This document shows positions 1 through 7,953 of a stretch of DNA of 28,872 bases, piece after piece. The notes under the pieces were generated by a model. That model was not told the DNA's origin. It was given only the letters and a program-made list of their open reading frames with translations, and searched no databases. The DNA comes from an uncultured Oscillospiraceae bacterium (GTDB lineage Bacteria > Bacillota > Clostridia > Oscillospirales > Acutalibacteraceae), in contig UQNI01000015.1 in NCBI GenBank assembly GCA_900542375.1, forward strand, positions 1-28,872, written 5' to 3'. Position 1 is the first letter of the stretch, and each line of letters begins with the position of its first letter. The position numbers and the translations under genes are program-made.

Positions 1-107
1 AATTCATCAAAGATGATGAGCTGGTAGAAGTAACCCCTGAGAATATCCGTATGAGAAAACGGATTTTATCGAAAGAACTTCGTATGAAAAAATCTAGCAA
101 AAAATAA
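1..107 (+). CDS. typA: Translational GTPase TypA/BipA, C-terminal end (partial)
   Basis: Only the last 34 codons are inside the window, read in the frame that begins at base 3 and stopping at TAA 105-107. The tail contains DELVEVTPENIRMRKRIL, followed by a lysine- and serine-rich end. This matches the conserved end of TypA/BipA, a ribosome-associated GTPase of the EF-G type that helps large-subunit assembly and growth under stress. The GTPase domains lie upstream and cannot be checked. The exonuclease gene begins 12 bases after the stop, so the two are probably co-transcribed. The identification rests on a short but characteristic tail. Confidence 0.85.
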   Translation, partial: FIKDDELVEVTPENIRMRKRILSKELRMKKSSKK

Positions 108-119
108 TCGGAGTATTGA

Positions 120-1043
120 ATGAACTTTGTAATATTGGATTTGGAATGGAATGGAACGTACAGCCGGCGTTTAAAAGGCTTTATGAATGAAATCATAGAA
201 TTCGGCGCAGTCAAAGTAGATGAATGTCTGCATGTGCTGGATACTTTTGACGCTTTGGTTCGCCCCCAAGTGGGCAAAAAAATCAGCGGGAAAATCAAAA
301 CGCTGACAAATATTACAAACGAAGAACTGGCCAACGGTTTGCAGTTTATGCAGGTTATGAGCCGTTTTCGTAAATGGATGGGGGATGCTGTCCTTATGAC
401 GTGGGGTACGTCTGACATTTTAGCCCTCATTGAAAACAGCCGTTATTTTTGCGGCAGTGAACGTATTCCTTTCCTCAAACAATATGTTGATTTGCAAAGT
501 TACTGCGAACAAATGCTTCATTACGACGCCACCAAACAAATGGGGTTATCCACCTCAGCACAGCTGCTGGGAATCAATGAAGAAGATATTGCACATCACC
601 GTGCCATGGACGACAGTATGCTGTCTCTGCGGTGTTTGCAAAAACTGTATCAAAAAGAAGCACTGGTTCCTTTTATTCAGGATGCAAGAACAGATGCTTT
701 TTATGAAAAAATTACATTTAAAACCATGATTATTTGTGATTTGACCAATCCGTTGATTAAACGCTCCGACATGATGTTTTATTGTGATGCCTGCGGTCGC
801 AGAGCATCCCGCGAAGGCGAATGGCAGTTGAAAAATAAAAGTTACCGCGCAAATTTTCGCTGCAAACATTGTGATAACCGTTTTATCGGCAGAGTACAGT
901 TCAAATTAAAATATGACGGCATGGTGGTCAAAAAATGTATTCTTCCGCAAAAGGAAGAAGAAACCAAAGAAAAAACGGAAAAAGTAACAGAGTTGACTGC
1001 ACAAGTAAAGCGTTTTAAAAGTGCAGAAGGCCAAATGATATGA
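120..1043 (+). CDS. DEDDh 3'-5' exonuclease with C-terminal zinc ribbon
   Basis: A 307-residue protein. Residues 1-180 form an RNase T/DnaQ-like exonuclease domain of the ERI1/KapD type. D7 and E9 (in LDLEWNG), D99, and H160 with D165 (in HHRAMDDS) make up the DEDDh two-metal catalytic set. After it, C222-x2-C225 and C248-x2-C251 form a zinc ribbon that many relatives lack, followed by a charged Lys/Glu tail. The start ATG follows CGGAG by 6 bases. The likely role is trimming 3' ends of RNA or DNA in the cytoplasm; the substrate is unknown. The gene follows typA by 12 bases and is closed by a hairpin terminator. The family call is firm and the function is inferred. Confidence 0.85.
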   Translation: MNFVILDLEWNGTYSRRLKGFMNEIIEFGAVKVDECLHVLDTFDALVRPQVGKKISGKIKTLTNITNEELANGLQFMQVMSRFRKWMGDAVLMTWGTSDILALIENSRYFCGSERIPFLKQYVDLQSYCEQMLHYDATKQMGLSTSAQLLGINEEDIAHHRAMDDSMLSLRCLQKLYQKEALVPFIQDARTDAFYEKITFKTMIICDLTNPLIKRSDMMFYCDACGRRASREGEWQLKNKSYRANFRCKHCDNRFIGRVQFKLKYDGMVVKKCILPQKEEETKEKTEKVTELTAQVKRFKSAEGQMI

Positions 1044-1046
1044 GAG

Positions 1047-1092
1047 AGAAGCGATATCGTTGTTTCATACAATTGTATCGCTTCTTTCTTGT
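1047..1092 (+). terminator. Rho-independent terminator after the exonuclease gene
   Basis: AGAAGCGATA (1047-1056) is exactly complementary to TATCGCTTCT (1076-1085), with a small TTGT/ACAA inner stem. A T-rich run follows. It lies just 3 bases after the stop codon. Confidence 0.8.
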
Positions 1093-1190
1093 TTTATTTG
1101 ACAATAGTTTGCGCTTCTCTCAGAAAGGGAGGAAAATGTCTTAAAAATGAGAAATTTTCTTGTTTTTAGGGGAATGATTGTGAAAATAGA

Positions 1191-1219
1191 TTGAATAAAG
1201 CATCGGAAAATGTTACAAT
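1191..1219 (+). promoter_or_regulatory. Sigma-A type promoter for recJ
   Basis: TTGAAT (1191-1196), a 17-base spacer, and TACAAT (1214-1219) preceded by TGT, which makes an extended -10. Transcription would start near 1226. That is downstream of the in-frame ATG at 1210, which supports the recJ start at 1249. Confidence 0.65.
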
Positions 1220-1248
1220 TAAACAAGAATAAGGAAGGTGTAGGCAGT

Positions 1249-3312
1249 ATGAATATCAAAAAATGGAGTGTATCTCCTTTGGACAAGGCAAGGGCAGCCA
1301 AAATTGCAGAAGAAATGCAATATCCCTCGTTTTTGGCTATGATGTTGGAGATACGCGGCTTTCATACAAAAGATGACATTGATGCATTATTTGATGTATC
1401 GAAATCATTTGCCGACCCTTTTTTGATGAAAGATATGGATTGTGCAGTAGCTCGCATTCAAAGAGCAATTGAAAACTTTGAAACCATTTGTGTATATGGC
1501 GACTATGATGCAGACGGGGTTACTTCCACTGCCATGCTGTATTCTTATTTGGAATCCTGCGGTGCCAATGTGATGTTTTATATTCCTCTGAGAGAACAAG
1601 AAGGGTATGGTCTAAACTTAGAAGCTTTGGACCAATTGCATGAGCAGGGAGTGCAGCTGATTGTTACGGTAGATAACGGCATTGCTTCCATTGATGAAGT
1701 GGCTTATGCTTCTCAATTGGGAATGGATGTTGTGATAACCGACCATCACCGTCCAAGAGAAATCTTGCCCAAAGCTGTGGCAGTGGTAGACCCGCATCGT
1801 GTGGACTGTACCTATCCATTTAAGGATTTATCGGGTGTAGGAGTTGCTTTTAAACTGATTACCGCACTGGAAGGCGAAATAGCAGATATGACAACACTGT
1901 TGGAAAATTATGCTGATTTTGTTGCAGTTGGCACGATAGGTGACATTGTATCGCTGACAGGGGAAAACCGTGCGCTTGTGCAGGCAGGTCTGCCGTTATT
2001 GTCGCACAGCGACCGTCCCGGGATTTGTGCGCTGCTGGAGCAAGCAAGTATGAGCGGCAAGGAGCTTTCTTCTACCAATGTGGCGTTTACCATTGTGCCG
2101 CGCATCAATGCTACGGGTAGAATCGGTGCTTCGGACAGAGCGGTTCGTTTGCTTTTATCGGAAGATATGGAAGAGGCGCAACGCCTTGCGCAGGAAATTT
2201 GTCATGACAACGATACCAGGAAAAAGATTGAAACGGAAATTACAGAAAAAGCCTTGCAGCTGTTGCATGATGAACCGGAGCGCATGTATGAGCGCGTGAT
2301 TGTGGTAGAAGGGGAAGATTGGCACCATGGTGTCATTGGGATTGTGTCTTCCCGCATTACAGAGATGTTTGGTAAGCCAAGCATTGTTATATCTTATACC
2401 GGGACTGAAGCAAAAGCTTCAGGAAGAAGCGTGGAAGGATTTTCTCTGTTTGACGCTATTTGTCACTGTGCTCCTTTGCTTTCAAAATACGGGGGGCACC
2501 CTATGGCGGCCGGTTTGAGTATGCCAACAGAGCATATCGCAGAGTTCCGTAGACAAATCAATGAGTTTGCCGCTTCTTTGCCAACAGATATGCCTCCTCA
2601 AACCATACATCTGGACTGCAAACTGAATCCTGCCGCACTGACGGTTGATATGCCAAAACAGATTGCTTATCTGGAACCGTTTGGTACAGATAATCCATCT
2701 CCCGTATTTGGACTTTACGGCATGGAGCTGAAAGAAATTACACCCATCGGCGGAGGCAATCATCTGCGTTTGCGTCTTGAGAGAAATCATTTCACTGTTC
2801 AATGCCTGAAATTTCGCACGACATTGCAGGATTTTCCCTATCAAGTGGGCGATTTGGTGGACTTAGCGGTTACGTTGGAAGTGAATGAATACCGCAATAC
2901 AGAAAATTTGTCTGTATTTATTAAAGATATGAAGTTATCACAGGTAAATGAGGAACAGATGCTTCTAGAGTACCGTATGTATGAAAAGGTAAAACGTGGT
3001 GAATGCTTAACAAGTGAAGAGTTTTTCCATATGACTCCAAACCGTGATGAGTTTGCGGCTCTTTATCGCTTTTTGAGAAGCAGCAATGGTTGGCAGCATC
3101 ATATTTTGTTATTGCTAGAACATTTGCAAATTCCCAATATAACATTATCCAAGCTGCTACTGGCCCTGGATGTTTTAAAAGACCAAAATTTGATTGAGAA
3201 ATCAGAGGACGGAGATATTTACAGAGTTACACTAAAACCCGTTGCGGGCAAAGTGGATTTGTTTTGTTCTCCCATACTGCGCCAATTAGAATCTTTGAGA
3301 AAGGACGGTTGA
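1249..3312 (+). CDS. recJ: Single-stranded-DNA-specific exonuclease RecJ
   Basis: A 687-residue DHH/DHHA1 phosphoesterase that degrades single-stranded DNA 5' to 3' in recombination and mismatch or base-excision repair. Metal-binding motifs are D85-x-D87 in VYGDYDADGVTST, D165-H166-H167 in VTDHH, and GDIVSLTGENR. The DHHA1 signature GGHPMAAG begins at residue 415. An OB-like region and a short C-terminal extension follow. At 687 residues it is somewhat shorter than Bacillus RecJ. The start at 1249 is chosen over the in-frame ATG at 1210 because GGAAGGTG (1233-1240) lies 8 bases before it and the promoter -10 lies between the two ATGs. The stop is 5 bases before rel, suggesting co-transcription. 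Confidence 0.95.
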   Translation: MNIKKWSVSPLDKARAAKIAEEMQYPSFLAMMLEIRGFHTKDDIDALFDVSKSFADPFLMKDMDCAVARIQRAIENFETICVYGDYDADGVTSTAMLYSYLESCGANVMFYIPLREQEGYGLNLEALDQLHEQGVQLIVTVDNGIASIDEVAYASQLGMDVVITDHHRPREILPKAVAVVDPHRVDCTYPFKDLSGVGVAFKLITALEGEIADMTTLLENYADFVAVGTIGDIVSLTGENRALVQAGLPLLSHSDRPGICALLEQASMSGKELSSTNVAFTIVPRINATGRIGASDRAVRLLLSEDMEEAQRLAQEICHDNDTRKKIETEITEKALQLLHDEPERMYERVIVVEGEDWHHGVIGIVSSRITEMFGKPSIVISYTGTEAKASGRSVEGFSLFDAICHCAPLLSKYGGHPMAAGLSMPTEHIAEFRRQINEFAASLPTDMPPQTIHLDCKLNPAALTVDMPKQIAYLEPFGTDNPSPVFGLYGMELKEITPIGGGNHLRLRLERNHFTVQCLKFRTTLQDFPYQVGDLVDLAVTLEVNEYRNTENLSVFIKDMKLSQVNEEQMLLEYRMYEKVKRGECLTSEEFFHMTPNRDEFAALYRFLRSSNGWQHHILLLLEHLQIPNITLSKLLLALDVLKDQNLIEKSEDGDIYRVTLKPVAGKVDLFCSPILRQLESLRKDG

Positions 3313-3317
3313 ACAAT

Positions 3318-5501
3318 ATGGCATACCCCATTCAGACATATGACGATTTATTAAATTTAATCAAAGCCAGCGGCCGTTCTTTTGACTTAGAGCAAATTGA
3401 ACATGCCTATCAGGTTGCGGCAGAAGCACATAAAGAACAAAAAAGAAAATCAGGCGAGCCGTACATTACGCATCCTGTTGCCGCAGCTTGTATTTTGGTG
3501 GAACTGGGCATGGATACTCCTTGCGTGGTTGCAGGTTTGCTGCATGACGTGGTAGAAGATACGGACATCACTTTAGAAGAAATTACAAAAATGTTTGGCA
3601 AGGAAATTGCCAATTTAATCAACGGCGTTACCAAACTGGGTAAAGTGCCTTTTTCCTCCCGTGAAGAGCAGCAGGCGGAAAATATTCGGAAAATGCTCAT
3701 CGCCATGTCGGAGGATATTAGAGTTATTATTATTAAACTTGCAGACCGCTTGCATAATATGCGGACCATTGAGTATATGACCCCACAAAAACAACGTGAC
3801 AAAGCGCTGGAAAACATGGAGGTATATGCTCCGATTGCAGACCGTTTGGGTATTCGTGCGGTAAAAGAAGAATTGGAAGATTTATCTTTGCGCTACTTAG
3901 ACCCTATGGGCTATCAAGAGATTGAACATGCTTTGGAACTGCATAAAGACGAACGCGCTGATTTTATACAAAAAATCAAAACACAGATACTGGAAAAAAT
4001 GCTGCCCGTTATTCCAAAAGTTCATTTGGAAGGCAGAGTAAAAAGCATTAACGGCATTTATCATAAAATGTTTGTACAGGGTAAATCCATTGACCAAATT
4101 TATGATGTATACGCAGTCAGAGTCATTGTTGATACTGTCATTGACTGTTACAATGCTTTGGGAATTATCCATGATTTATTCCATCCCATTCCAAACCGTT
4201 TTAAAGATTATATTTCCACACCGAAACCAAACTTATATCAGTCTTTGCACACAACCGTAATCGGTTCGGAAGGAATTCCGTTTGAGGTACAAATTCGTAC
4301 ATGGGATATGCATTACACTGCGGAATACGGTATTGCCGCCCACTGGAAATATAAAGTTGGCGTTACTTCGGAAGATTCTTTGGAAGAACATTTGGCTTGG
4401 GTGCGTAAAATTCTGGATAATCAAACGGAAAGCGACGCTACGGATTTGGTACGTACCATTAAAACAGATTTATCGTCTGATTCGGTCTTTGTCTTTACGC
4501 CGAGAGGTGAGGTCATCAGTTTACCGGCAGGCTCTACTGTAATTGACTTTGCGTATGCCATTCACAGTGCGGTAGGCAACCGTATGATTGGTGCAAAAGT
4601 GGATAAGCGCATCGTGCCTATTGATTATAAAATTAAAACAGGCGAGATTGTAGAAGTCATTACCGCCAAAGAAGGTTCTCACGGACCGAGCCGTGACTGG
4701 TTAAAAATTGTACGTACCAGCGAAGCGAGAAATAAAATTCGCCAATGGTTCAAAAAAGAACGCAGAGAAGAAAATATTGAAGAAGGCAAAGAAGAGCTGG
4801 AGCGTGAACTCAAACGCAATGGTATCATTGTGCCCCAGGATGAACTTTATAACCTGATTAATCCATTTGTCAAACGTCAAAACTGTGCAAATTTGGAAGA
4901 TATTTATGCTGCTATCGGTTACGGTGGTATTCAATTATGGAAAATTATCCACCGTATTAAAGAAGAGTATGTAAAGCAGAAAAAGGCTGCCGAAGTGGTG
5001 CAAAAACCGGAGCCGCCTAAAACTGTGGAAGCAAAGCCGAATAAAGCATCTAACGGCATTTTGGTAAAGGGAATGGGCGGAGATTGTTTGACCAAACTTT
5101 CCCGTTGCTGTAATCCACTGCCGGGTGATGATATCATTGGCTTTGTCACACGTGGTTTCGGCGTATCTGTTCACAAACGTTCCTGCAGCAATGTGCCCAA
5201 AGACATTGCAGGCAGTCCGGAACCGGAACGTTGGATTGAAGTACAATGGGCAAATCAAGTAAAAGAAGAATTTAAAACTACACTTGAAATCGTGGCAAAC
5301 CATATTCCGGGTGTGTTGATGAATGTAACGCAGCAGCTTTATAATTTACGTATCAGCGTCCACTCTTTAAACTCCAGAGAGTTAAAAGACGGCACAGATG
5401 TAATTTATGCGACCATTACCATTCAAGGCTTGGAACATTTGAATGCTGTCATTTCAAAGTTGTCCAATATAGAAGGTATTATCAGCATCAAACGTTCATA
5501 G
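3318..5501 (+). CDS. rel: Bifunctional (p)ppGpp synthetase/hydrolase Rel
   Basis: A 727-residue RelA/SpoT protein that makes and degrades the stringent-response alarmone (p)ppGpp at the ribosome. Domains in order: HD hydrolase (H52, H76-D77, E80-D81 in GLLHDVVEDTD); synthetase (about 230-350, with YQSLHTTV and FEVQIRT); TGS (about 390-450); a zinc-finger region with conserved Cys (SRCCNPLPGDDI); and a C-terminal ACT domain. RFKD at 294-297 is the RxKD motif of bifunctional Rel enzymes, not the ExDD of synthetase-only RelA. The intact HD residues agree. The start at 3318 follows GAAAGGACGG; an in-frame ATG at 3264 lies inside recJ and lacks a good ribosome site. In many Clostridia apt lies between recJ and rel; here it does not. 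Confidence 0.95.
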   Translation: MAYPIQTYDDLLNLIKASGRSFDLEQIEHAYQVAAEAHKEQKRKSGEPYITHPVAAACILVELGMDTPCVVAGLLHDVVEDTDITLEEITKMFGKEIANLINGVTKLGKVPFSSREEQQAENIRKMLIAMSEDIRVIIIKLADRLHNMRTIEYMTPQKQRDKALENMEVYAPIADRLGIRAVKEELEDLSLRYLDPMGYQEIEHALELHKDERADFIQKIKTQILEKMLPVIPKVHLEGRVKSINGIYHKMFVQGKSIDQIYDVYAVRVIVDTVIDCYNALGIIHDLFHPIPNRFKDYISTPKPNLYQSLHTTVIGSEGIPFEVQIRTWDMHYTAEYGIAAHWKYKVGVTSEDSLEEHLAWVRKILDNQTESDATDLVRTIKTDLSSDSVFVFTPRGEVISLPAGSTVIDFAYAIHSAVGNRMIGAKVDKRIVPIDYKIKTGEIVEVITAKEGSHGPSRDWLKIVRTSEARNKIRQWFKKERREENIEEGKEELERELKRNGIIVPQDELYNLINPFVKRQNCANLEDIYAAIGYGGIQLWKIIHRIKEEYVKQKKAAEVVQKPEPPKTVEAKPNKASNGILVKGMGGDCLTKLSRCCNPLPGDDIIGFVTRGFGVSVHKRSCSNVPKDIAGSPEPERWIEVQWANQVKEEFKTTLEIVANHIPGVLMNVTQQLYNLRISVHSLNSRELKDGTDVIYATITIQGLEHLNAVISKLSNIEGIISIKRS

Positions 5502-5537
5502 AGTATATGAGACGCTTTTCAGAAAGGAATTATCAAT

Positions 5538-6179
5538 ATGCAAATTCAAGAGATTACCGGCGGAATGCTGCCGACAAACTGTTTCATTGTAACGGATGAG
5601 GAGACAGGTATTTCTGCAGTGATTGACCCCGGCTTTATTTCAGATGAGCTGTTTGACAGAATAAAAGAATTAAAAAAAGTAGACGCAATTTTATTGACCC
5701 ACGGACATTTTGACCATATCATGGGTGTAAAAACGGTTCAGGATATGACAGGTGCTAAAATCTATATGCATGAATTGGAAAAGGATTTTGCAACCGACAG
5801 CCGTTTGAATTTATCTACGGTCATTGCCGAACGACAATGCGATGCATTTGTACCGGATGTATTGTATCATGACGGCGATAAGATTCAGGTTGGTAATTTG
5901 ACCTTTCGCGTTTTGCATACCCCGGGCCATACCATTGGAAGCAGCTGCCTGATTGTAAAAGATACCATCTTCAGCGGTGACACCATCTTCAAAGGTTCCA
6001 TTGGTCGAACTGACTTTCCAACTTCCGATCCTGCAAAAATGATGGAATCCGTACAAAAAGTAGCTGAGCTGGAAGGGAACTATGCAGTGTTTCCTGCGCA
6101 TGGAGATTCCACAACATTGGATTACGAAAGAAACACAAATCCGTTTATGAAGGGCAACACAGATGATTTTGGTTATTGA
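5538..6179 (+). CDS. MBL-fold metallo-hydrolase (glyoxalase II-like)
   Basis: A 213-residue single-domain metallo-beta-lactamase-fold hydrolase. The metal ligands are visible: T54-H-G-H-F-D-H60, then HTPGHTIGS, the bridging aspartate in FSGDTIFKGSIGRTD, and the terminal histidine in FPAHGDS. It belongs to the small YcbL/YqgX-like group related to glyoxalase II, which cleaves thioesters such as S-lactoylglutathione in other organisms. Most Clostridia lack glutathione, so the true substrate is uncertain. The gene follows rel after a 36-base gap with AGAAAGGAA as ribosome site. It overlaps hemZ by 17 bases, which suggests translational coupling. The rel, MBL hydrolase, hemZ order is common in Clostridia. 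Confidence 0.9.
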   Translation: MQIQEITGGMLPTNCFIVTDEETGISAVIDPGFISDELFDRIKELKKVDAILLTHGHFDHIMGVKTVQDMTGAKIYMHELEKDFATDSRLNLSTVIAERQCDAFVPDVLYHDGDKIQVGNLTFRVLHTPGHTIGSSCLIVKDTIFSGDTIFKGSIGRTDFPTSDPAKMMESVQKVAELEGNYAVFPAHGDSTTLDYERNTNPFMKGNTDDFGY

Positions 6180-7659
6180 TGGACATTCTTATCTTTATGA
6201 AATGGAAAGTCTTTGCGATATCTTTTTTCCTTATGAAAAGGTAACTGCTGTCTACGAAAACGGACATGATGACAGCTTATTGGTCTACACAGGTTACAAA
6301 GAAGAAAACGGAGCGGCTCATTTACACGTTTCTGTAAAAATGGAGGACCGCTTTGCAGAAAAACGAGGCACTTTCTCTTTGGGTGAACCCGATTTTGAAC
6401 GTCAATGTAGTTTGGCAATGGCTGTGCTGTTGTATGATATTCTGGTAGAACTGACAGGATATCGTCCTAAGTGGGGTGTGTTAATCGGGGTACGTCCCAT
6501 TAAACTGCTGCGAAAATTGACAGCGGAAATGGGACAGTCCAAAGCTGCGGAATACTTTTTAAACAGTTTGCATGTTTCTCAAGAGAAAACAGCGTTGAGT
6601 GTCCGCACCATGCAGCATGAACAGCCTATTTTGGCTGCTTCCAAACCCGAATCGTTCAGTTTATATATTTCCATTCCGTTTTGTCCGACTCGTTGTGCGT
6701 ATTGTTCTTTTGTGGCGCAGTCCACGGAAAAGACAGGTAAACTAATTCCGCAGTATGTAGATTTGCTATGCAAAGAACTGGAATATACCTCAGAAGTTGC
6801 AAAAGCATGCAATTTGAGATTGGAAACCGTATATATGGGAGGCGGAACTCCCACCACACTGAATGCACAGCAGCTGGGACAAATCATTGATACAGTAAAC
6901 CAAAATTTTGATATGAATACATGCCGTGAATTTACTGTGGAAGCAGGTCGTCCGGATACGATTACGGCGGACAAATTGCAGGCAATGAAAGAACGCGGTA
7001 TTACCAGAATCAGTATTAATCCTCAAACGTTAAATGATGAAGTACTGAATCTGATTGGAAGAGACCATACCACACAGCAAACGCTGGATGCATTCCATTT
7101 AGCGAGAGCACATGGCTTTGACAATATCAATTTGGATTTGATTGTAGGGTTGGCAGGGGACAGTGTAGAAAGTTTTCGTAATACATTGGATGGTGTTGTT
7201 GCGTTACATCCGGAAAGTATTACCGTACATACGTTGGCATTGAAACGCTCCTCCAACATCAATAAAAATGGTAAAATTCATTTTATCAATGATGGTGAAG
7301 GTGCAGGTCAAATGCTGAATTATGTGGATACGGTACTAACGAAACAAAATTATATTCCATATTATTTGTATCGCCAAAGTCGCATGGTTGGAAACCTGGA
7401 AAATACAGGATGGGCAAAACCGGGGTATGAAAATTATTACAACGTTTATATTATGGATGAAAGTCATACCATTTTGGCTTGCGGTGCAGGTGCTGTTTCA
7501 AAAATTAAACATCCGTATAAAGATGAACTGCAAAGAATATTTAATTTTAAGTTTCCGTATGAATATATTGACCGTTATCAAGAAATGCTAGATAGGAAAG
7601 AAAAAGTAAAATCTATCTATAAACAATTCCTGCTTTCTGCTACTCCATCAACAAATTGA
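6163..7659 (+). CDS. hemZ: Coproporphyrinogen III dehydrogenase HemZ (radical SAM)
   Basis: A 498-residue HemN-like radical SAM protein of the HemZ family. C174-x3-C178-x2-C181 (in CPTRCAYCSF) binds the [4Fe-4S] cluster and S-adenosylmethionine. MGGGTPTTL and the RISINPQT segment fit the HemN-type TIM barrel. A family-typical N-terminal extension of about 160 residues precedes the barrel. HemZ/HemN enzymes convert coproporphyrinogen III to protoporphyrinogen IX without oxygen, but several HemN-like proteins do other radical chemistry or heme handling. No other heme-pathway gene is nearby, so the exact reaction is uncertain. The start overlaps the end of the MBL gene. The stop codon lies inside a degenerate end of the intergenic module described below. 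Confidence 0.9.
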   Translation: MILVIDGHSYLYEMESLCDIFFPYEKVTAVYENGHDDSLLVYTGYKEENGAAHLHVSVKMEDRFAEKRGTFSLGEPDFERQCSLAMAVLLYDILVELTGYRPKWGVLIGVRPIKLLRKLTAEMGQSKAAEYFLNSLHVSQEKTALSVRTMQHEQPILAASKPESFSLYISIPFCPTRCAYCSFVAQSTEKTGKLIPQYVDLLCKELEYTSEVAKACNLRLETVYMGGGTPTTLNAQQLGQIIDTVNQNFDMNTCREFTVEAGRPDTITADKLQAMKERGITRISINPQTLNDEVLNLIGRDHTTQQTLDAFHLARAHGFDNINLDLIVGLAGDSVESFRNTLDGVVALHPESITVHTLALKRSSNINKNGKIHFINDGEGAGQMLNYVDTVLTKQNYIPYYLYRQSRMVGNLENTGWAKPGYENYYNVYIMDESHTILACGAGAVSKIKHPYKDELQRIFNFKFPYEYIDRYQEMLDRKEKVKSIYKQFLLSATPSTN

Positions 7660-7662
7660 TTT

Positions 7663-7773
7663 CAATTTTGTAAGGTATCATAAGCTGTATTTTACAACAG
7701 TAACAAAACAAATATTGACGGTTATGAAAAAATTTTTGCATTTAAAAGGTGAAACAATTGTCTATGTTATAAC
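7663..7773 (+). repeat. Intergenic module, unit Ia (degenerate), with a remnant of a preceding unit end
   Basis: First of two tandem copies before the zinc-ribbon gene. Bases 7669-7681 carry TTGTAAGGTA-like sequence followed by TATCATAAG, resembling the end of unit IIa and the start of the next unit near ispG. GTAACAAAACAAATATTGA (7690-7708) aligns with the GTAACAAATGCAAAATAAACATTGA region of 24960-24984. The copy ends with CAATTGTCTATGTTATAAC, the same TATGTTATAA end as units Ib and IIb. The middle has diverged and the apical hairpin is not recognisable. Confidence 0.55.
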
Positions 7774-7869
7774 AACGTTAGAACAGCGGCCGAACAAACA
7801 TTGAAAGAACGTCTTTCCATATTTAAAATTTTGGCTGTTAAGAGAACATTTTCACGTTCTATCAGTTAA

Positions 7870-7886
7870 AAATTGCATAGCAATTT
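7870..7886 (+). promoter_or_regulatory. AAATTG-N5-CAATTT dyad over the -35 (putative operator)
   Basis: AAATTG (7870-7875), CATAG, CAATTT (7881-7886). The left arm supplies the TTG of the -35 and the right arm fills the spacer, ending 10 bases before the -10. The same dyad with a different 5-base centre lies at 25150-25166 with the same offset to the -10. This is the geometry expected of a repressor site; no regulator is identified. Confidence 0.55.
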
Positions 7887-7901
7887 CTTTTATGTTATAA
7901 T
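7873..7901 (+). promoter_or_regulatory. Promoter of the zinc-ribbon gene
   Basis: TTGCAT (7873-7878), a 17-base spacer, and TATAAT (7896-7901) with the TGT extended -10 element just before it. It is 53 bases upstream of the start codon, with AAAAGGAG (7937-7944) as ribosome site. Confidence 0.75.
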
Positions 7902-7953
7902 ATAGGCAGAAAAAGGAATTAGGAATCATTTATCATAAAAGGAGACGAATATT

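Larger units (their letters stand above)
7765..7901 (+). repeat. Intergenic module, unit Ib (promoter-proximal)
   Basis: About 137 bases. In order: TATGTTATAAC; the stem AACAGC (7782-7787) / GCTGTT (7834-7839); inside it an apical hairpin ATTGAAAG (7800-7807) / CTTTCCAT (7813-7820); the 19-mer TTTTGGCTGTTAAGAGAAC (7829-7847), identical to 25110-25128; the dyad AAATTG-N5-CAATTT (7870-7886); and a terminal TTTTATGTTATAAT that includes the -10. The arrangement is shared with units IIa and IIb before ispG. Confidence 0.75.

Noticed and set aside
1150..1171. Imperfect AT-rich hairpin (AAAAATGAGAAATTTTCTTGTTTTT)-like segment before recJ
   Set aside because: Stem is weak with several wobbles and no clear function; likely chance in AT-rich sequence.
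1210..1248. Longer N-terminus for RecJ from ATG 1210
   Set aside because: The promoter -10 lies at 1214-1219, so this ATG would not be in the transcript; the ribosome site at 1233-1240 serves ATG 1249.
3410..3817. 135-codon open frame on the minus strand inside rel
   Set aside because: Antisense shadow of a strongly conserved gene; no ribosome site, promoter or recognisable domain.
6163..6179. MBL gene and hemZ overlap as a possible frameshift fusion
   Set aside because: Both proteins are full length with intact ends; a 17-base overlap is normal coupling.
7660..7953. Insertion sequence or transposon remnant
   Set aside because: No transposase frame or clear terminal inverted repeats with target duplication; a small promoter-carrying element remains possible but unproven.
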